DNA of 21,575 nt from a virus, in the IMG/VR virus record IMGVR_UViG_3300002835_001275, positions 1 to 21,575 of that record. One strand, 5' to 3'. Below, piece by piece: positions 6,003-15,482 of this stretch. The first letter of the stretch is position 1, and each line of letters begins with the position of its first letter. The notes under the pieces are model-generated. The model was not told the DNA's origin. It did no database searches and was given only the letters and a program-made list of their open reading frames with translations. The position numbers and the translations under genes are program-made.

Positions 6003-8630
6003 ATGGCAGATACATCCTTAGGACGAGCCAGTCTATCCGTTACAGCAGACCTATCAGGCTTCACATCTTCCTTAGATACAGCATCCACAAAAGTTCAAGC
6101 CTTTGGTAGTTCCAGTGTAGCTGCAGCTATGGATGCCAATAAGATAACCACCGCAACCGAAAAGGTAACTCTATCTCTAGAGCAACTTCAGCAGGCAGCA
6201 GTAACTGGTGCAGCAAACCAGATGAGCCTAAAGTCTAAGACCGATCTAGCATCCAAGGCTTTGGAATTGCAAGCCCGACAAATGAACATTGATTCAGGTG
6301 CAACTAAAAAGCTTCATGATGAAATGGTCAGGTTGGAGCAGATCGAACAGAAATTAATTGCTGCAGAGAATAAGGCTAGGGGAATTCCCCCACCCCTACC
6401 GATCAAGCCACCACCGATTCCAGAGAATAAAAACACCGCAGCATTTGTATTGAATGCTAAGAAGATGTCTGCAGAAACGGACATCCTCAATAAGAAACTG
6501 GATCAACAAGCTAGGCAGATGATGATTGATAGTGGTGCTGCTGCTAAGTTAGCACAGGAACTATCCGCATTAGAGAAGGCTGAAAAGAAACTGGCAGATG
6601 CAGAACAGAAAATCAATGCTGCAGCGGGTAGGGGTCAGACAGCCAAGGAAAAGGTTAAGTCACCCACCAAGGTTGCAGCATCAAGTGGTGGCATGAAAAT
6701 TACGGACATGATGGGTATAGGTTTCTTCACCGCAGTGTTTGACCGTATGTTCACCAGTGTAGGTAATGTCATTGGCGCAGTTGCAAAACTAGGGACCGAC
6801 ATTATTGATGCGGGTGCTAAATTTCAGCAAGTCGATATTCGGTTAGGTGCCTTAACAGGTGTATCAGGCATGGCCCAAGGTCTTCAAGATATCATGAAGT
6901 CTGGCCCCAGTGCGAGCTTTGACACCTTGGCCGAACATGCCACCCGATTAGCTGCCCTAAAGTTTGATGCAAATTCTGTGCAGGTGTTAACTGGTCAATT
7001 TAACAAGCTTGGCATAGCCCTTGGAAATCCTGAAAAGATCATGGCTTTGATTGTGGATAAGATTGGCGATATGGCCAGTGAAGGGTTTGCCACCACTGCA
7101 GCCTTGGACAAGTTAGCTGAAGAGGGTGTGAACGCTTACAGTGTACTAGCTATGAGGATGCAGATTTCAGAGGCAGAAGCCAAAGCTGCTGTAGCTGCTG
7201 GAACTGTGTCAGTGGCTGAAGCATCATCAGCAATTTCTATGCTAGCCAATGATCCCAAGCACATTGAAGGATTTGCAAAAACAGCGAATAGCTTTTATGG
7301 TATTTGGCAGACTGCCAGCAATAACATCCTAGCTTTGTTCCAAAAGATCGGTGGTTACTTTGTTGAAGGGTTTAGCCTGGTTAAACTTTCAGACACGATC
7401 ACCCAAACCTTTAAAAGCATTGGGAATAAACTGGATGAATTAAAACCCTACTTTTTAAAGTTTGGGGTATTCGTTTCAAGTGTGTTTAAGATCATTGGAA
7501 ATTCGGTAGAGGATTTCTTTAAGGGCTGGACTGGGAAAGCGGAAGAATTTAATGTTGAAGATATTATGAAAAGCGCAAAGATGGCTGCAATAGACTTTGG
7601 TTCCTCCCTTTTAGAAACAGTTAAACTAGTTATAATTGGACTCACTGAAATTATTAACAGCTTTAATGAGCTGATTGATACTATTAAAAACTTTAAGCCT
7701 AGGGTGGTTGATGCGGTTATAAAATTCAAGCCATTGGGCAAAGATACGCCTGGCCTTGATCTTCTTGAAAAAAACAACCCTGTAATTCACCAACCATTCC
7801 CACCATTTGTACCTATCAAAACTGATAAGACAGAAAAGTTTTTCAATGATCAGATTAACAAGCTAGATATTTTAAAAAGAGAGGCAGCAAAGCCCCTTGA
7901 ATTTGGACCACCTAAGAATTTGATGGATCCAAATCAAATGGAAAAGCCTAAAAGCGAGCTAAGGGAACTAATTGATTTTTACAAGGCTAATGTTAACGCA
8001 ATTCAGAATAATGTGGGTGCAAAAGAATGGAGTGAAAAGGTTGGCCGATTAAGGAACTTCAACCAAGAGATTACAAAAATATTTGATGACAATCGAGATA
8101 AAAAAAGCTCGGATAAATTCCCTTTACTAGATAATGTTCTGGAGAAGCTGGAACCAAAAGTCAAAAATTTAAATGATGCTTTTAAGGATCTAAATGATGA
8201 GATCAATAGGAAGGAACCACCCAAGTGGGAAAAGTTCTTAGCAGATAACCTGACACCATTACAGATCTATCAGAATGAATTAAAGAAACTTAGCGCACTT
8301 CTAGACCCAACACAAGGGCCAAACGGACTTAAAGCCTTTGCAATCGGTTCTGCTGCAGCTATCAAGAAGCTCAAAGATGCCACTGGCCTAGGCGGTCCTC
8401 AGCAATTTGCATCCGCAGTTCAAGCTGGATCGGCTGCAGAATTCCAAGTTAAAGTCGATGAGATGGGCAAAGGTAAAAATGTTCAAGAGGAAATCAGGCA
8501 ACTGATGGAAGCTGCTGCAGAGGTAGAAGCCCAACAGTTAGAAGCTGCCAGAGAAATTGCAGAAGCTATTAAGAATCTACCCGCAGCAATGCCAAGACCT
8601 CAACAAATTGCAGTGGCCCTTAACCCTTAG
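6003..8630 (+). CDS. Tape measure protein
   Basis: An 875-residue tail tape measure protein, which sets tail length and is ejected with the DNA. The N-terminal third is helical with coiled-coil character and holds a duplicated segment beginning QARQM near residues 90 and 169. A Pro-rich spacer (IPPPLPIKPPPIP) lies between the two copies. Residues about 230-450 form the conserved tape measure core, with QQVDIRLGALTG, a DTLAEHATRLAALKF segment, EKIMALIVDKIGDMA, and FYGIWQTASNNILALFQKIG, the last a typical semi-hydrophobic stretch. The C-terminal part is charged and helical. The length predicts a tail of about 130 nm. The start is two bases after the chaperone stop. Position and size confirm the call. 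Confidence 0.93.
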   Translation: MADTSLGRASLSVTADLSGFTSSLDTASTKVQAFGSSSVAAAMDANKITTATEKVTLSLEQLQQAAVTGAANQMSLKSKTDLASKALELQARQMNIDSGATKKLHDEMVRLEQIEQKLIAAENKARGIPPPLPIKPPPIPENKNTAAFVLNAKKMSAETDILNKKLDQQARQMMIDSGAAAKLAQELSALEKAEKKLADAEQKINAAAGRGQTAKEKVKSPTKVAASSGGMKITDMMGIGFFTAVFDRMFTSVGNVIGAVAKLGTDIIDAGAKFQQVDIRLGALTGVSGMAQGLQDIMKSGPSASFDTLAEHATRLAALKFDANSVQVLTGQFNKLGIALGNPEKIMALIVDKIGDMASEGFATTAALDKLAEEGVNAYSVLAMRMQISEAEAKAAVAAGTVSVAEASSAISMLANDPKHIEGFAKTANSFYGIWQTASNNILALFQKIGGYFVEGFSLVKLSDTITQTFKSIGNKLDELKPYFLKFGVFVSSVFKIIGNSVEDFFKGWTGKAEEFNVEDIMKSAKMAAIDFGSSLLETVKLVIIGLTEIINSFNELIDTIKNFKPRVVDAVIKFKPLGKDTPGLDLLEKNNPVIHQPFPPFVPIKTDKTEKFFNDQINKLDILKREAAKPLEFGPPKNLMDPNQMEKPKSELRELIDFYKANVNAIQNNVGAKEWSEKVGRLRNFNQEITKIFDDNRDKKSSDKFPLLDNVLEKLEPKVKNLNDAFKDLNDEINRKEPPKWEKFLADNLTPLQIYQNELKKLSALLDPTQGPNGLKAFAIGSAAAIKKLKDATGLGGPQQFASAVQAGSAAEFQVKVDEMGKGKNVQEEIRQLMEAAAEVEAQQLEAAREIAEAIKNLPAAMPRPQQIAVALNP

Positions 8631-8638
8631 GAATCATC

Positions 8639-9619
8639 ATGGCGATTGATCTATTTGAAGAGCTATGGCAGGAGCGTAAAGGAACTCTGGATAAGAGCTA
8701 CCAGAACACTTTTTCGCGATCCTTCATTGTTCATACTAATACTTTAGAGCAAACGGATATTAACATTTATGATGCCATTTATGGGCATCCTAACTGCCCA
8801 CAAATTGGGGATCTTTTCCCTGGGGATGATGACAGCTATGCGCAAAATGTAAACATCACACCCGAACAGGATGACCCGCAAACTTGGAAAGTCACGATTG
8901 AGTATTCGTCCAACCCTGATGCAGCATCGAGCAACTCAGGTGGTTCTGGCGGTGGCAGCACTCCACCACCCCAAGTGGAAACCCAGCAGACTGGTCAGAA
9001 ACCTGCAGACAGGGAAGCCAACCCCACCCTAAGACCACCTGATTTCAAGGTAAACTTTGTTTCATTCCCTTACATAGTGCCGAACATCAACAACAGTGCA
9101 GGTGATCCTTTTGTACCACCAATTACAGTGGAAAAGTTTAGGCCAGTGTTTAGTATCGGATGCAATGTTAAGAGCATCAACAGCTACACCCTAGCCACCT
9201 ACATAGGCAAAGTAAATTCCACCAGTGTGACTTTCACCACAGGCACTGGGTGTGTGTTATCGATCCCAGCAAAGACTGGGAAGATTAAGAATATCAACAC
9301 CGAACTATTGCTAGAAGGTAGCTTCCAATATTGGCGATTAACTTACGAAATCGAGATCAACACCAGCATAAGCCCAATTGATAACACCACTGTGATTGGC
9401 TGGGATATGTACATACTTGATATGGGCTATAGGTTTAGGAAAGATGATGGGGAGATGGCTCCAATTTTTGAGGGTGGTCAAAAAGTTACCACACCAGTAA
9501 AGCTTAATGGATTTGGTAAGAAAGCTAATGTAGGTTCTAGCAGTTATCGTCAGTTTACATCATCTGAAATCTACGGCACTGTTAACTTTGCAACTCTCCC
9601 AGGACTAGGATTTTTCTAA
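8639..9619 (+). CDS. Unrecognised tail protein after the tape measure
   Basis: A 326-residue protein in the position of a distal tail or baseplate component. Three parts are visible. First, an N-terminal alpha/beta domain, where MAIDLFEELWQ leads to SFIVHTNTLEQTDINIYDA, a 'P.IGDLFPGDD' loop and a TWKVTIEYSS strand (residues 1 to about 95). Second, a Gly/Ser/Pro linker (about 96-130, SGGSGGGSTPPPQ). Third, a C-terminal beta-rich domain (about 135-320) with repeated strand-forming blocks, ending FATLPGLGFF. I recall similar first domains in unannotated proteins of planctomycete prophages, without assigned function. Good ribosome-binding site (TAGGA). I do not assign a function beyond 'tail'. 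Confidence 0.75.
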   Translation: MAIDLFEELWQERKGTLDKSYQNTFSRSFIVHTNTLEQTDINIYDAIYGHPNCPQIGDLFPGDDDSYAQNVNITPEQDDPQTWKVTIEYSSNPDAASSNSGGSGGGSTPPPQVETQQTGQKPADREANPTLRPPDFKVNFVSFPYIVPNINNSAGDPFVPPITVEKFRPVFSIGCNVKSINSYTLATYIGKVNSTSVTFTTGTGCVLSIPAKTGKIKNINTELLLEGSFQYWRLTYEIEINTSISPIDNTTVIGWDMYILDMGYRFRKDDGEMAPIFEGGQKVTTPVKLNGFGKKANVGSSSYRQFTSSEIYGTVNFATLPGLGFF

Positions 9620-9620
9620 C

Positions 9621-10514
9621 ATGCCTGATCCAGTAGCATTTGAATTTGAGACAGCCAAACAGCTCCTAAGACTTTTAAAAAAGTCCAAGGATGGCACCTT
9701 TAATTCGGAAATCGATGATACTATTCCACTCGATCACACCCCTGCTTTTGTGTGGGCTTATGTGCCTGGCACAGTCACTTGCACACTATCTGGGAATCCA
9801 CCAGCTTGGCTTATACCAGGGGCAACGACATGCTACCCACTAAATATTGGGGTAGATAGATTTGGTTATCTACAGTGGGGGAAATCTGATACTGCAGGAG
9901 AGATCACTGGTGGCATCGCTTGCACCACTCTCACACCTAGAATGGGGTCAGAATCAGCCCCATCTGTTTTTGGTGGTTTTTATCTAGGTATTATTTTTGG
10001 GTATGACTCTTTAGAAAAACCAAGGGTCATGATAGGCAAGCCAACCAATCCAAATGTGTCCCCCAGTGGAAATGCGGTTATAGAAGTAGTCAGTGATGTG
10101 ATATGTACCCCAACAGGAATTGAGGTGCAAACTATTCAGTTATCTGGAAAAGACTACGATACCGCAGTGATAAGGCAGTTCCTTGGGCTATCGGATGTGA
10201 TACCTGTTTCCTATTCAGGGCAGCAAAACAGAGTGGTTAAGGTTAATTCTTCTGCCACTGGTTTGGAGTTTGGACTTAATGCAGGAACCTTAGAAGCCGA
10301 CATATCAACGATCAAGGCAGACATTGTAACGCTTAAAGCTAATGTCGTTACTATTAATTCAAGATTAACAGGCATAGATGCAGCAGTAGCATCAGTGGTT
10401 ACTTTATCTAATTCACTTGCTACAAGGGTTACTGCCATTGAGAGCAATGTTACTACATTGCAGGCAAATGCTACCGACTTTGAATCCAGGCTAGCAGCAC
10501 TGGAGAACCCATAA
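9621..10514 (+). CDS. Tail protein with C-terminal coiled coil (possible baseplate or fibre-base protein)
   Basis: A 297-residue protein in two parts. Residues 1 to about 205 are beta-rich, with Trp/Gly/Pro-rich strands (PAFVWAYVPGTVTCTLSG, FGYLQWGKSD) and four Cys in the first 110 residues. Residues about 222-297 form a continuous heptad repeat (ISTIKADIVTLKANVVTINSRL and on to FESRLAALENP), a strong signal for a trimeric coiled coil. A globular head followed by a trimeric rod is common in tail-tip and fibre-attachment proteins, but no family is recognised. It lies one base after the previous stop and overlaps the next gene by one base. Confidence 0.75.
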   Translation: MPDPVAFEFETAKQLLRLLKKSKDGTFNSEIDDTIPLDHTPAFVWAYVPGTVTCTLSGNPPAWLIPGATTCYPLNIGVDRFGYLQWGKSDTAGEITGGIACTTLTPRMGSESAPSVFGGFYLGIIFGYDSLEKPRVMIGKPTNPNVSPSGNAVIEVVSDVICTPTGIEVQTIQLSGKDYDTAVIRQFLGLSDVIPVSYSGQQNRVVKVNSSATGLEFGLNAGTLEADISTIKADIVTLKANVVTINSRLTGIDAAVASVVTLSNSLATRVTAIESNVTTLQANATDFESRLAALENP

Positions 10515-12412
10515 TGGAATTTGGGACCAACATTGACAGGCAGTCAAGGGTGATTATTTTACGAGCTTACATTAACCCTACCACAGATATAATCGATTGG
10601 GGATCTGGCCAGAATGTTCCAGTCCGACTTCCTGAATACGAGCTGTTTACCTATCGTGTATTTTTAAAGGGCAATCTTCCAATTGGTTTAGAGAATAATA
10701 GGATCTATTATCTTCAGAGGCAATTAGGGGGATCAAACCCAAACCTTCTTTTTTTGTCTACAGACGATATTGATAACAATAACCCATTTGATTTTACCAC
10801 TGAGAATCTAGAAGGATTTGTCACTTGTGAGGCATGGACAGTTGATTACAAGTACACCACCTTTCCCTGCATAGAAAGAGCAGCTACGAATGTTCAGGAT
10901 ATGTTCTGTTGTCCACCAAAAGCAGAATTAAACACCAACATCCCAGAGTTTTTAACCTTGGATACTGGCTCAGAAGATGATTCAGGTGATTATTATTTAG
11001 CAACTTACAAGGTTATGAACTCGGTACCTAATTGGGTACCACCCTTGGGGTATCAACCAGCAAACCTTGCCTACAAAAGCAGGAACAAACCCTATGTTCC
11101 AATCACAAGGATGCAGACCAACATTTATGCTGGCCCTAGTCGTTACGAAACTGTCAACCAAATGTATACCATTGCTTGGGAAATGATGACAGATCATCAG
11201 GTTGTTAATGGTTTAGCGACTGGGAATATACGGATAAAGGTTCTATGCACTGTTTGGGCTTTAACTCCAGGGAATATGCCAGCGGATGGAGGAGGTTTGA
11301 AAACACTTCAGGAATATTATTCTGAATGGGTTCATAAAGATGAATTTGATTATGATGGAACCTGCACGATATTGAATAATATGGACGCTGATTATTTTGG
11401 ACCTAGCGTTATGGGTTATTATGAAACTCCAGCAGGTCTACCGATTCCGCATACGGTTTCAGTTTCTAGAAGTGCTGCAAATGTTACCATGCCTAGCACT
11501 CTCTACCTTAATATGCCCGATGCAGTTTTTGTAACTCCTGAAGGAAACATACCACTGGGCAACATAGCAGAAGCCTTGAATTACGATTCAATCCTTGGGG
11601 CTTATTATTCTGACATAAAAGATCATTACTTAATCAAAGGTCGATACTACATACCCTTTAATTTTTACCCAGTAGCAGCAGCATACAACCCATTTAATCC
11701 AAATCGAATGGGTATAGGTTTTGGGCAGGGAGGTATTAATTCTCAAATTTCCGAGAGTGGCGATGGGCTATTTTATGACACCATAACAAACCAAGGTCCA
11801 TACTATTTTGGCGCACGCACCCCACCACTTTATTTTACAAATGACATTGAAGAAAGAGGCCCATTTGTTGGCAGTTTATCTGAAGCAGGGGCTGGTTTTG
11901 GGGGGATATTCTCAGGGCTAGCACACGGGAAACCATTCATAGATTCTAGAGCTAAAGTAATATTGACTGGGACCGCTGCGGGAAATCCGATTTTCGACCT
12001 TGAAGGCCATGTAATTGGTGTGTCTTTAGTAGGTGGTCGTGGATCTGGTTATATAACTCCACCCACTGTTGTTGTTATCAATTCTAATGCCATTTGTGTT
12101 GCCACTTTAGGGGAAGGTGAATTTGAAGGGCAGGTGATTTCAGTTACTGTTACCAATGCAACGACAAACTGGTATGGCAATAACGCCTATGTTTATTTTA
12201 GCCCACCACCACCACCCTATTTCAGACTGAAAGAGAAAAACAGGAGCATGGATTTATTTTATTCGTCTTATGAATCAGCTATAAAAAGACAACCTGTTGG
12301 CACCAGTTATCAACCATATAATTTTTACAAGAACTACTTTTATTACATTACATCATTCCACCCGGATGCTTACATCACCAGCCTAACATCTATTCCACCA
12401 CCCCCAAGCTAA
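10514..12412 (+). CDS. Large unrecognised tail protein
   Basis: A 632-residue protein, the largest of the tail-tip group, rich in Tyr, Asn, Pro and Gly and probably all beta. Residues about 490-545 contain a GSGYITPPTVVVINSN block, a 'GxGYxxPPxV' type motif often repeated in phage tail proteins. Two short proline runs (SPPPPPYF near 572 and a C-terminal IPPPPS) flank a Tyr/Phe-rich stretch. There is no obvious enzymatic motif, signal peptide or membrane segment. It begins on the stop of the coiled-coil protein (TAATG) and is followed by a small gene. A receptor-contact or tip role is plausible by place only. Confidence 0.72.
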   Translation: MEFGTNIDRQSRVIILRAYINPTTDIIDWGSGQNVPVRLPEYELFTYRVFLKGNLPIGLENNRIYYLQRQLGGSNPNLLFLSTDDIDNNNPFDFTTENLEGFVTCEAWTVDYKYTTFPCIERAATNVQDMFCCPPKAELNTNIPEFLTLDTGSEDDSGDYYLATYKVMNSVPNWVPPLGYQPANLAYKSRNKPYVPITRMQTNIYAGPSRYETVNQMYTIAWEMMTDHQVVNGLATGNIRIKVLCTVWALTPGNMPADGGGLKTLQEYYSEWVHKDEFDYDGTCTILNNMDADYFGPSVMGYYETPAGLPIPHTVSVSRSAANVTMPSTLYLNMPDAVFVTPEGNIPLGNIAEALNYDSILGAYYSDIKDHYLIKGRYYIPFNFYPVAAAYNPFNPNRMGIGFGQGGINSQISESGDGLFYDTITNQGPYYFGARTPPLYFTNDIEERGPFVGSLSEAGAGFGGIFSGLAHGKPFIDSRAKVILTGTAAGNPIFDLEGHVIGVSLVGGRGSGYITPPTVVVINSNAICVATLGEGEFEGQVISVTVTNATTNWYGNNAYVYFSPPPPPYFRLKEKNRSMDLFYSSYESAIKRQPVGTSYQPYNFYKNYFYYITSFHPDAYITSLTSIPPPPS

Positions 12413-12423
12413 AGGATTCAACC

Positions 12424-12684
12424 ATGGTTATTCACTTTGAATTGCATCCTTCATGGACTCAATCTCTACTGTTTGGAGATGCACTTAAGGCTGGGGTAAG
12501 CTTAGGTAAGGATAATCACTGGCATTACAACGGCATCACCGGACTTTGGGTGGTTTCCAATGGTTTCCTGATTATCGAGATCATTGAAAAGCCCTGTGAT
12601 ATTGAACCCAGTTTAATCAGGGTAACGATCAGGCAGATCCAAGCAAGGTTGATGCAGCCAAGGAAGAAAAAGAATGGGAAGTGA
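12424..12684 (+). CDS. Small unrecognised protein
   Basis: An 86-residue protein with a good start (AAAGGA, then ATG at 12424). It has a central HWHYNGITGLWVVSNGFLIIEII strand-rich segment and a basic tail (RLMQPRKKKNGK). It is not a membrane protein despite the aliphatic strands. No family recognised. It belongs to the tail operon by position, 11 bases after the preceding stop and 90 bases before the next start. That 90-base gap contains no further feature I would defend. Confidence 0.6.
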   Translation: MVIHFELHPSWTQSLLFGDALKAGVSLGKDNHWHYNGITGLWVVSNGFLIIEIIEKPCDIEPSLIRVTIRQIQARLMQPRKKKNGK

Positions 12685-12774
12685 AGTCTTTTTTGTTGGG
12701 TCTGAAGGTAGTAGCACTTTTAGTCAAACTGATTTTGGATGCTCTGTGGTCATTATCTATTCAAGGGGGTCATT

Positions 12775-13122
12775 ATGCCAGCAGGATCATATAGTTTCTA
12801 CGCTGAGCAGGGTGCAACCCTAGAACGAGTTATCACTTATACCGACTCGGCAGAAGCCATCATCAACTTGACTGGCTACACGGCAAAAATGCAGGTCCGC
12901 ACCAGCGCAGAAAGCCCTACTGTAGTCCTAGAACTAACCAGCTCTGCAGGCATCACCATCAATGGAGCTGCTGGCACCCTAACCATTTTGGTGGCAGCTT
13001 CCGTCTTATCAGCAATTGCGCCCTTAATTTATGTTTACGATCTGGAAATCACTGCACCAAGCGGGAAAGTGACGCGACTCATTGAAGGTCGATTCTATGT
13101 CAAGGCAGAGGTAACCCGATGA
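12775..13122 (+). CDS. BppU-like N-terminal domain protein of the fibre cassette
   Basis: A 115-residue protein resembling the compact beta domain that many phages encode ahead of their fibres, often annotated with the BppU N-terminal domain. EQGATLERVITYTDS, then INLTGYTAKMQVRTS, a VLELTSSAGITING turn, and a closing YDLEITAPSGKVTRLIEGRFYV are in family order. I choose ATG 12775 because AAGGGGG stands just before it; an earlier ATG at 12739 lacks one. The role is inferred to be docking or organising receptor-binding proteins. It overlaps the following gene by four bases. Confidence 0.8.
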   Translation: MPAGSYSFYAEQGATLERVITYTDSAEAIINLTGYTAKMQVRTSAESPTVVLELTSSAGITINGAAGTLTILVAASVLSAIAPLIYVYDLEITAPSGKVTRLIEGRFYVKAEVTR

Positions 13123-13460
13123 GCGTAACTGTAAACGAAATCAACAACACCATTCTAGTCAGCCAAGAATCCAATGCTGTGGCTGTCACCCAGTCTGGTG
13201 GACAAGTTGCAGTGGTGGATACTGGGGCAAACCGGATCAGTGTGTTATTCCCCAATAATGCAGTGGAAGTATCCAGCCCTGGATATGTTGGCCCAGTTGG
13301 TCCAGTTGGCCCTCAGGGTCCAAGTGGAACTAGCAATGGACCACTCGATGACCTCACCGATGTTCTCATTGTGAGTGCTGCAGATGGGGATGTTTTACGA
13401 TATTCGCAAGGCTTGGGTGTTTGGACTAATAGCAACCGTCTCGATGGTGGAAACTTTTAA
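13119..13460 (+). CDS. Small fibre-associated protein with collagen-like segment
   Basis: A 113-residue protein starting in the previous stop (ATGA). It has a beta-rich N-terminus (VAVVDTGANRISVLFP), then a short collagen-like Gly-X-Y run, GPVGPVGPQGPSG, at about residues 60-72. A LDDLTDVLIVSAADGDVLRYS block follows, a well-known phage fibre repeat. It ends in LDGGNF. Collagen-like runs and this block are typical of tail fibre parts. The C-terminal motif is shared with the next two proteins. Likely a trimeric linker or spacer of the fibre assembly. Confidence 0.75.
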   Translation: MSVTVNEINNTILVSQESNAVAVTQSGGQVAVVDTGANRISVLFPNNAVEVSSPGYVGPVGPVGPQGPSGTSNGPLDDLTDVLIVSAADGDVLRYSQGLGVWTNSNRLDGGNF

Positions 13461-13471
13461 AGGAATCGATT

Positions 13472-14602
13472 ATGCCAACAACACTAAGAATCAAAAGAAG
13501 GTCAAGTTCCACAGTGGGGGCACCTTCTACTTTGGCCAGTTCGGAACTCGCATTTAATGAAACTTCTGGTGGTAGGGTTTTATATTATGGCCTAGGGGAT
13601 GTCAGTGGCACAGCTTCCAGTGTGATAGCAATAGGTGGCCCTGACTTTGTTTCTAGCACCATACCCAACCTTACTGGGGTAGTCACTTCTGTAGGCACCA
13701 CTACCAGCATTGCTAACGCAGCAATCACAAATGCGATGTTGGCGAATACCGCAGTAGCTAATTTAAGCGGGAGTAACTCTGGAGACAACGCTGTCAACAG
13801 TTTGTACAGCAGTCTTATTTCCGATAAAACGGTAGTCCTCACGGCTGGCAGTGGTGTTACAGTAACAGGAACTTATCCATCCTTCACGATAGCTGCCACC
13901 GGATTAGGTGGAACAGTAACTAGTGTTAGTGTGGTAAGTGCCAATGGCTTTGCAGGAACTGTTTCCACAGCAACATCCACACCAGCCATCACGATAAGCA
14001 CATCCATCACTGGCCTAATCAAAGGCAATGGAACGGCACTGAGTGCTGCTGTTGCTGCCACTGATTATGTTGCACCAAATGGTGCTTTAGGGACACCCTC
14101 ATCTGGTACTTTAACCAACTGCACATTCCCAGTTTTAAACCAAAATACCACAGGTACCGCATCTAATGTAACTGGGGTTGTTGCAGTAGCTAATGGTGGC
14201 ACAGGCCAAACTTCCAGCACTGGTTCGGGTGCAGTGGTACTAGCTAACACCCCTACTCTTATCACTCCTAATATTGGTGCAGCTACTGGAACTAGCTTAG
14301 TGCTTTCAGGAAATCTGACAGTCAATGGAACCACAACCACAATTAGCTCCAGCACTTTAGTTGTTGGGGATAAGAACATAGTTCTGGCCAGTGCGAACAC
14401 TACCGATGCGGGTGCTGATGGGGGTGGGATAACCATCAAAGGTCTCACCGATAAAACCTTTAACTGGATTGATGCCACCGATAGCTGGACATCTTCCGAG
14501 CATATTGATCTAGCCACTGGCAAGGTCTTAAAAATTAATGGAACCACAGTACTTTCCGCTACCGCTCTGAGTGGTGTGGATATAGATGGGGGGAGTTTCT
14601 GA
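13472..14602 (+). CDS. Tail fibre protein with Mtd_N-like start
   Basis: A 376-residue fibre protein. The first 40-50 residues ([27 protein letters not shown]) resemble the phage Mtd N-terminal-type module that attaches the fibre. The remainder consists of low-complexity, Thr/Ser/Gly/Ala-rich beta repeats frequent in metagenomic fibres, such as [38 protein letters not shown] and [14 protein letters not shown]. The C-terminus ends in the shared IDGGSF motif. The start has an AAAGGA site. Late motifs such as [18 protein letters not shown] are also recurrent in phage fibres. Confidence 0.85.
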   Translation: MPTTLRIKRRSSSTVGAPSTLASSELAFNETSGGRVLYYGLGDVSGTASSVIAIGGPDFVSSTIPNLTGVVTSVGTTTSIANAAITNAMLANTAVANLSGSNSGDNAVNSLYSSLISDKTVVLTAGSGVTVTGTYPSFTIAATGLGGTVTSVSVVSANGFAGTVSTATSTPAITISTSITGLIKGNGTALSAAVAATDYVAPNGALGTPSSGTLTNCTFPVLNQNTTGTASNVTGVVAVANGGTGQTSSTGSGAVVLANTPTLITPNIGAATGTSLVLSGNLTVNGTTTTISSSTLVVGDKNIVLASANTTDAGADGGGITIKGLTDKTFNWIDATDSWTSSEHIDLATGKVLKINGTTVLSATALSGVDIDGGSF

Positions 14603-15480
14603 TGCCTAGTTATTGCGTCCAAAATGCTGGTACATCATTTTACAATGGAACCTTTGATTATTATGCAGCGGGTGAATACCGAAAAACAGACAACGCTTCA
14701 TCTAAGATTGTTTATAATGGTGATGGGCTTTGGTATTTTATTAACTTCAGTACGGAAGGATACACTGCGGCTAGTTATAGTGCTACCCCACCTTTAACTG
14801 GATGGAATGTGTCTGGTAATGGTACAGGAACAGCACCAACGCTAACAGAGGGAGCCTGTTTAGTAGATCCTTATTGTGTGGCAAGTGCGGGAACGACAGT
14901 AGCTAATGGCACTTACAGTTTTAATTCTAGTTCATACAACCAATTCATGTCTGGATATTGGCAGCACATCACCCAGCCCCTTTTAAAAATGGGTTACGGC
15001 ATGATGGGGTCTTATGAAATCATTAATGATTCCACTAGACTTTATTACGCATCAACCTTAACTGGCCTTTGGTCCACTGATTATGGTACAGCATCAGCCC
15101 CCACAGTTACCGCAGGGGCTTGTAGTTCCCCAACTCCAACACCGACCCCTACACCAACACCGACTCCTACACCAACGCCAACACCGACTCCTACACCAAC
15201 GCCAACACCAACACCAACACCGACTCCTACACCGACACCTACTCCAACACCGACTCCCAGTCCAAGCCCAACACCCAGCCCAAGTCCAAGCCCAACCGCA
15301 AACATCATTCGACCAAAGCGCAGCACGACAGCTTCTGCAGTTCCAAGTTCTTTGGCGGCCTATGAACTGGCGGTAAATATTTCCGATAAGCGTATATGGG
15401 TTGGGTCTTCTGATGGCACTCCTGTGCTAATGTCCGAACTAAATGATCTACCACCTTCCATCGATGGTGGGACTTTCTAA
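14602..15480 (+). CDS. Modular fibre protein: duplicated domain, Pro-Thr linker, Mtd_N-like module
   Basis: A 292-residue protein. Residues 4-88 and 91-176 are two copies of one domain. Each starts YCV..AGT, has NGT(F/Y) nearby, then LTG.W and ends in AP T.T.GAC, so it is a tandem duplication; two Cys per copy could be paired. Residues 177-232 are an uninterrupted run of 28 Pro-Thr/Pro-Ser dipeptides, likely an extended stiff spacer. Residues 234 to the end repeat the RPKRS/ELAVN module of its neighbours and end IDGGTF. I know the repeated domain only as a recurring unannotated unit. Its role is probably receptor contact, on inference. The start overlaps the prior stop as TGATG. Confidence 0.8.
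   Translation: MPSYCVQNAGTSFYNGTFDYYAAGEYRKTDNASSKIVYNGDGLWYFINFSTEGYTAASYSATPPLTGWNVSGNGTGTAPTLTEGACLVDPYCVASAGTTVANGTYSFNSSSYNQFMSGYWQHITQPLLKMGYGMMGSYEIINDSTRLYYASTLTGLWSTDYGTASAPTVTAGACSSPTPTPTPTPTPTPTPTPTPTPTPTPTPTPTPTPTPTPTPTPTPSPSPTPSPSPSPTANIIRPKRSTTASAVPSSLAAYELAVNISDKRIWVGSSDGTPVLMSELNDLPPSIDGGTF
15130..15297 (+). repeat. Pro-Thr/Pro-Ser codon repeat tract
   Basis: 168 bases encoding 28 consecutive Pro-Thr or Pro-Ser dipeptides (56 residues). Units are six bases, with longer near-identical runs such as ACACCGACTCCTACACCA. The tract could lengthen or shorten by slippage in in-frame six-base steps, changing the spacer length without changing the frame. The complementary strand is Gly-Val coding and meaningless. 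Confidence 0.9.
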
Positions 15481-15482
15481 AA

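Noticed and set aside
12674-12823. A 49-codon open frame with AAGGA some distance upstream.
   Set aside because: It overlaps the clear start of the BppU-like gene, and its sequence (MGSEVFFVGSEG...) shows no recognisable trait. Possible but not supported.
15081-15326. A minus-strand open frame with a long Gly-Val repeat.
   Set aside because: It is the complement of the Pro-Thr codons in the fibre gene and has no other support.
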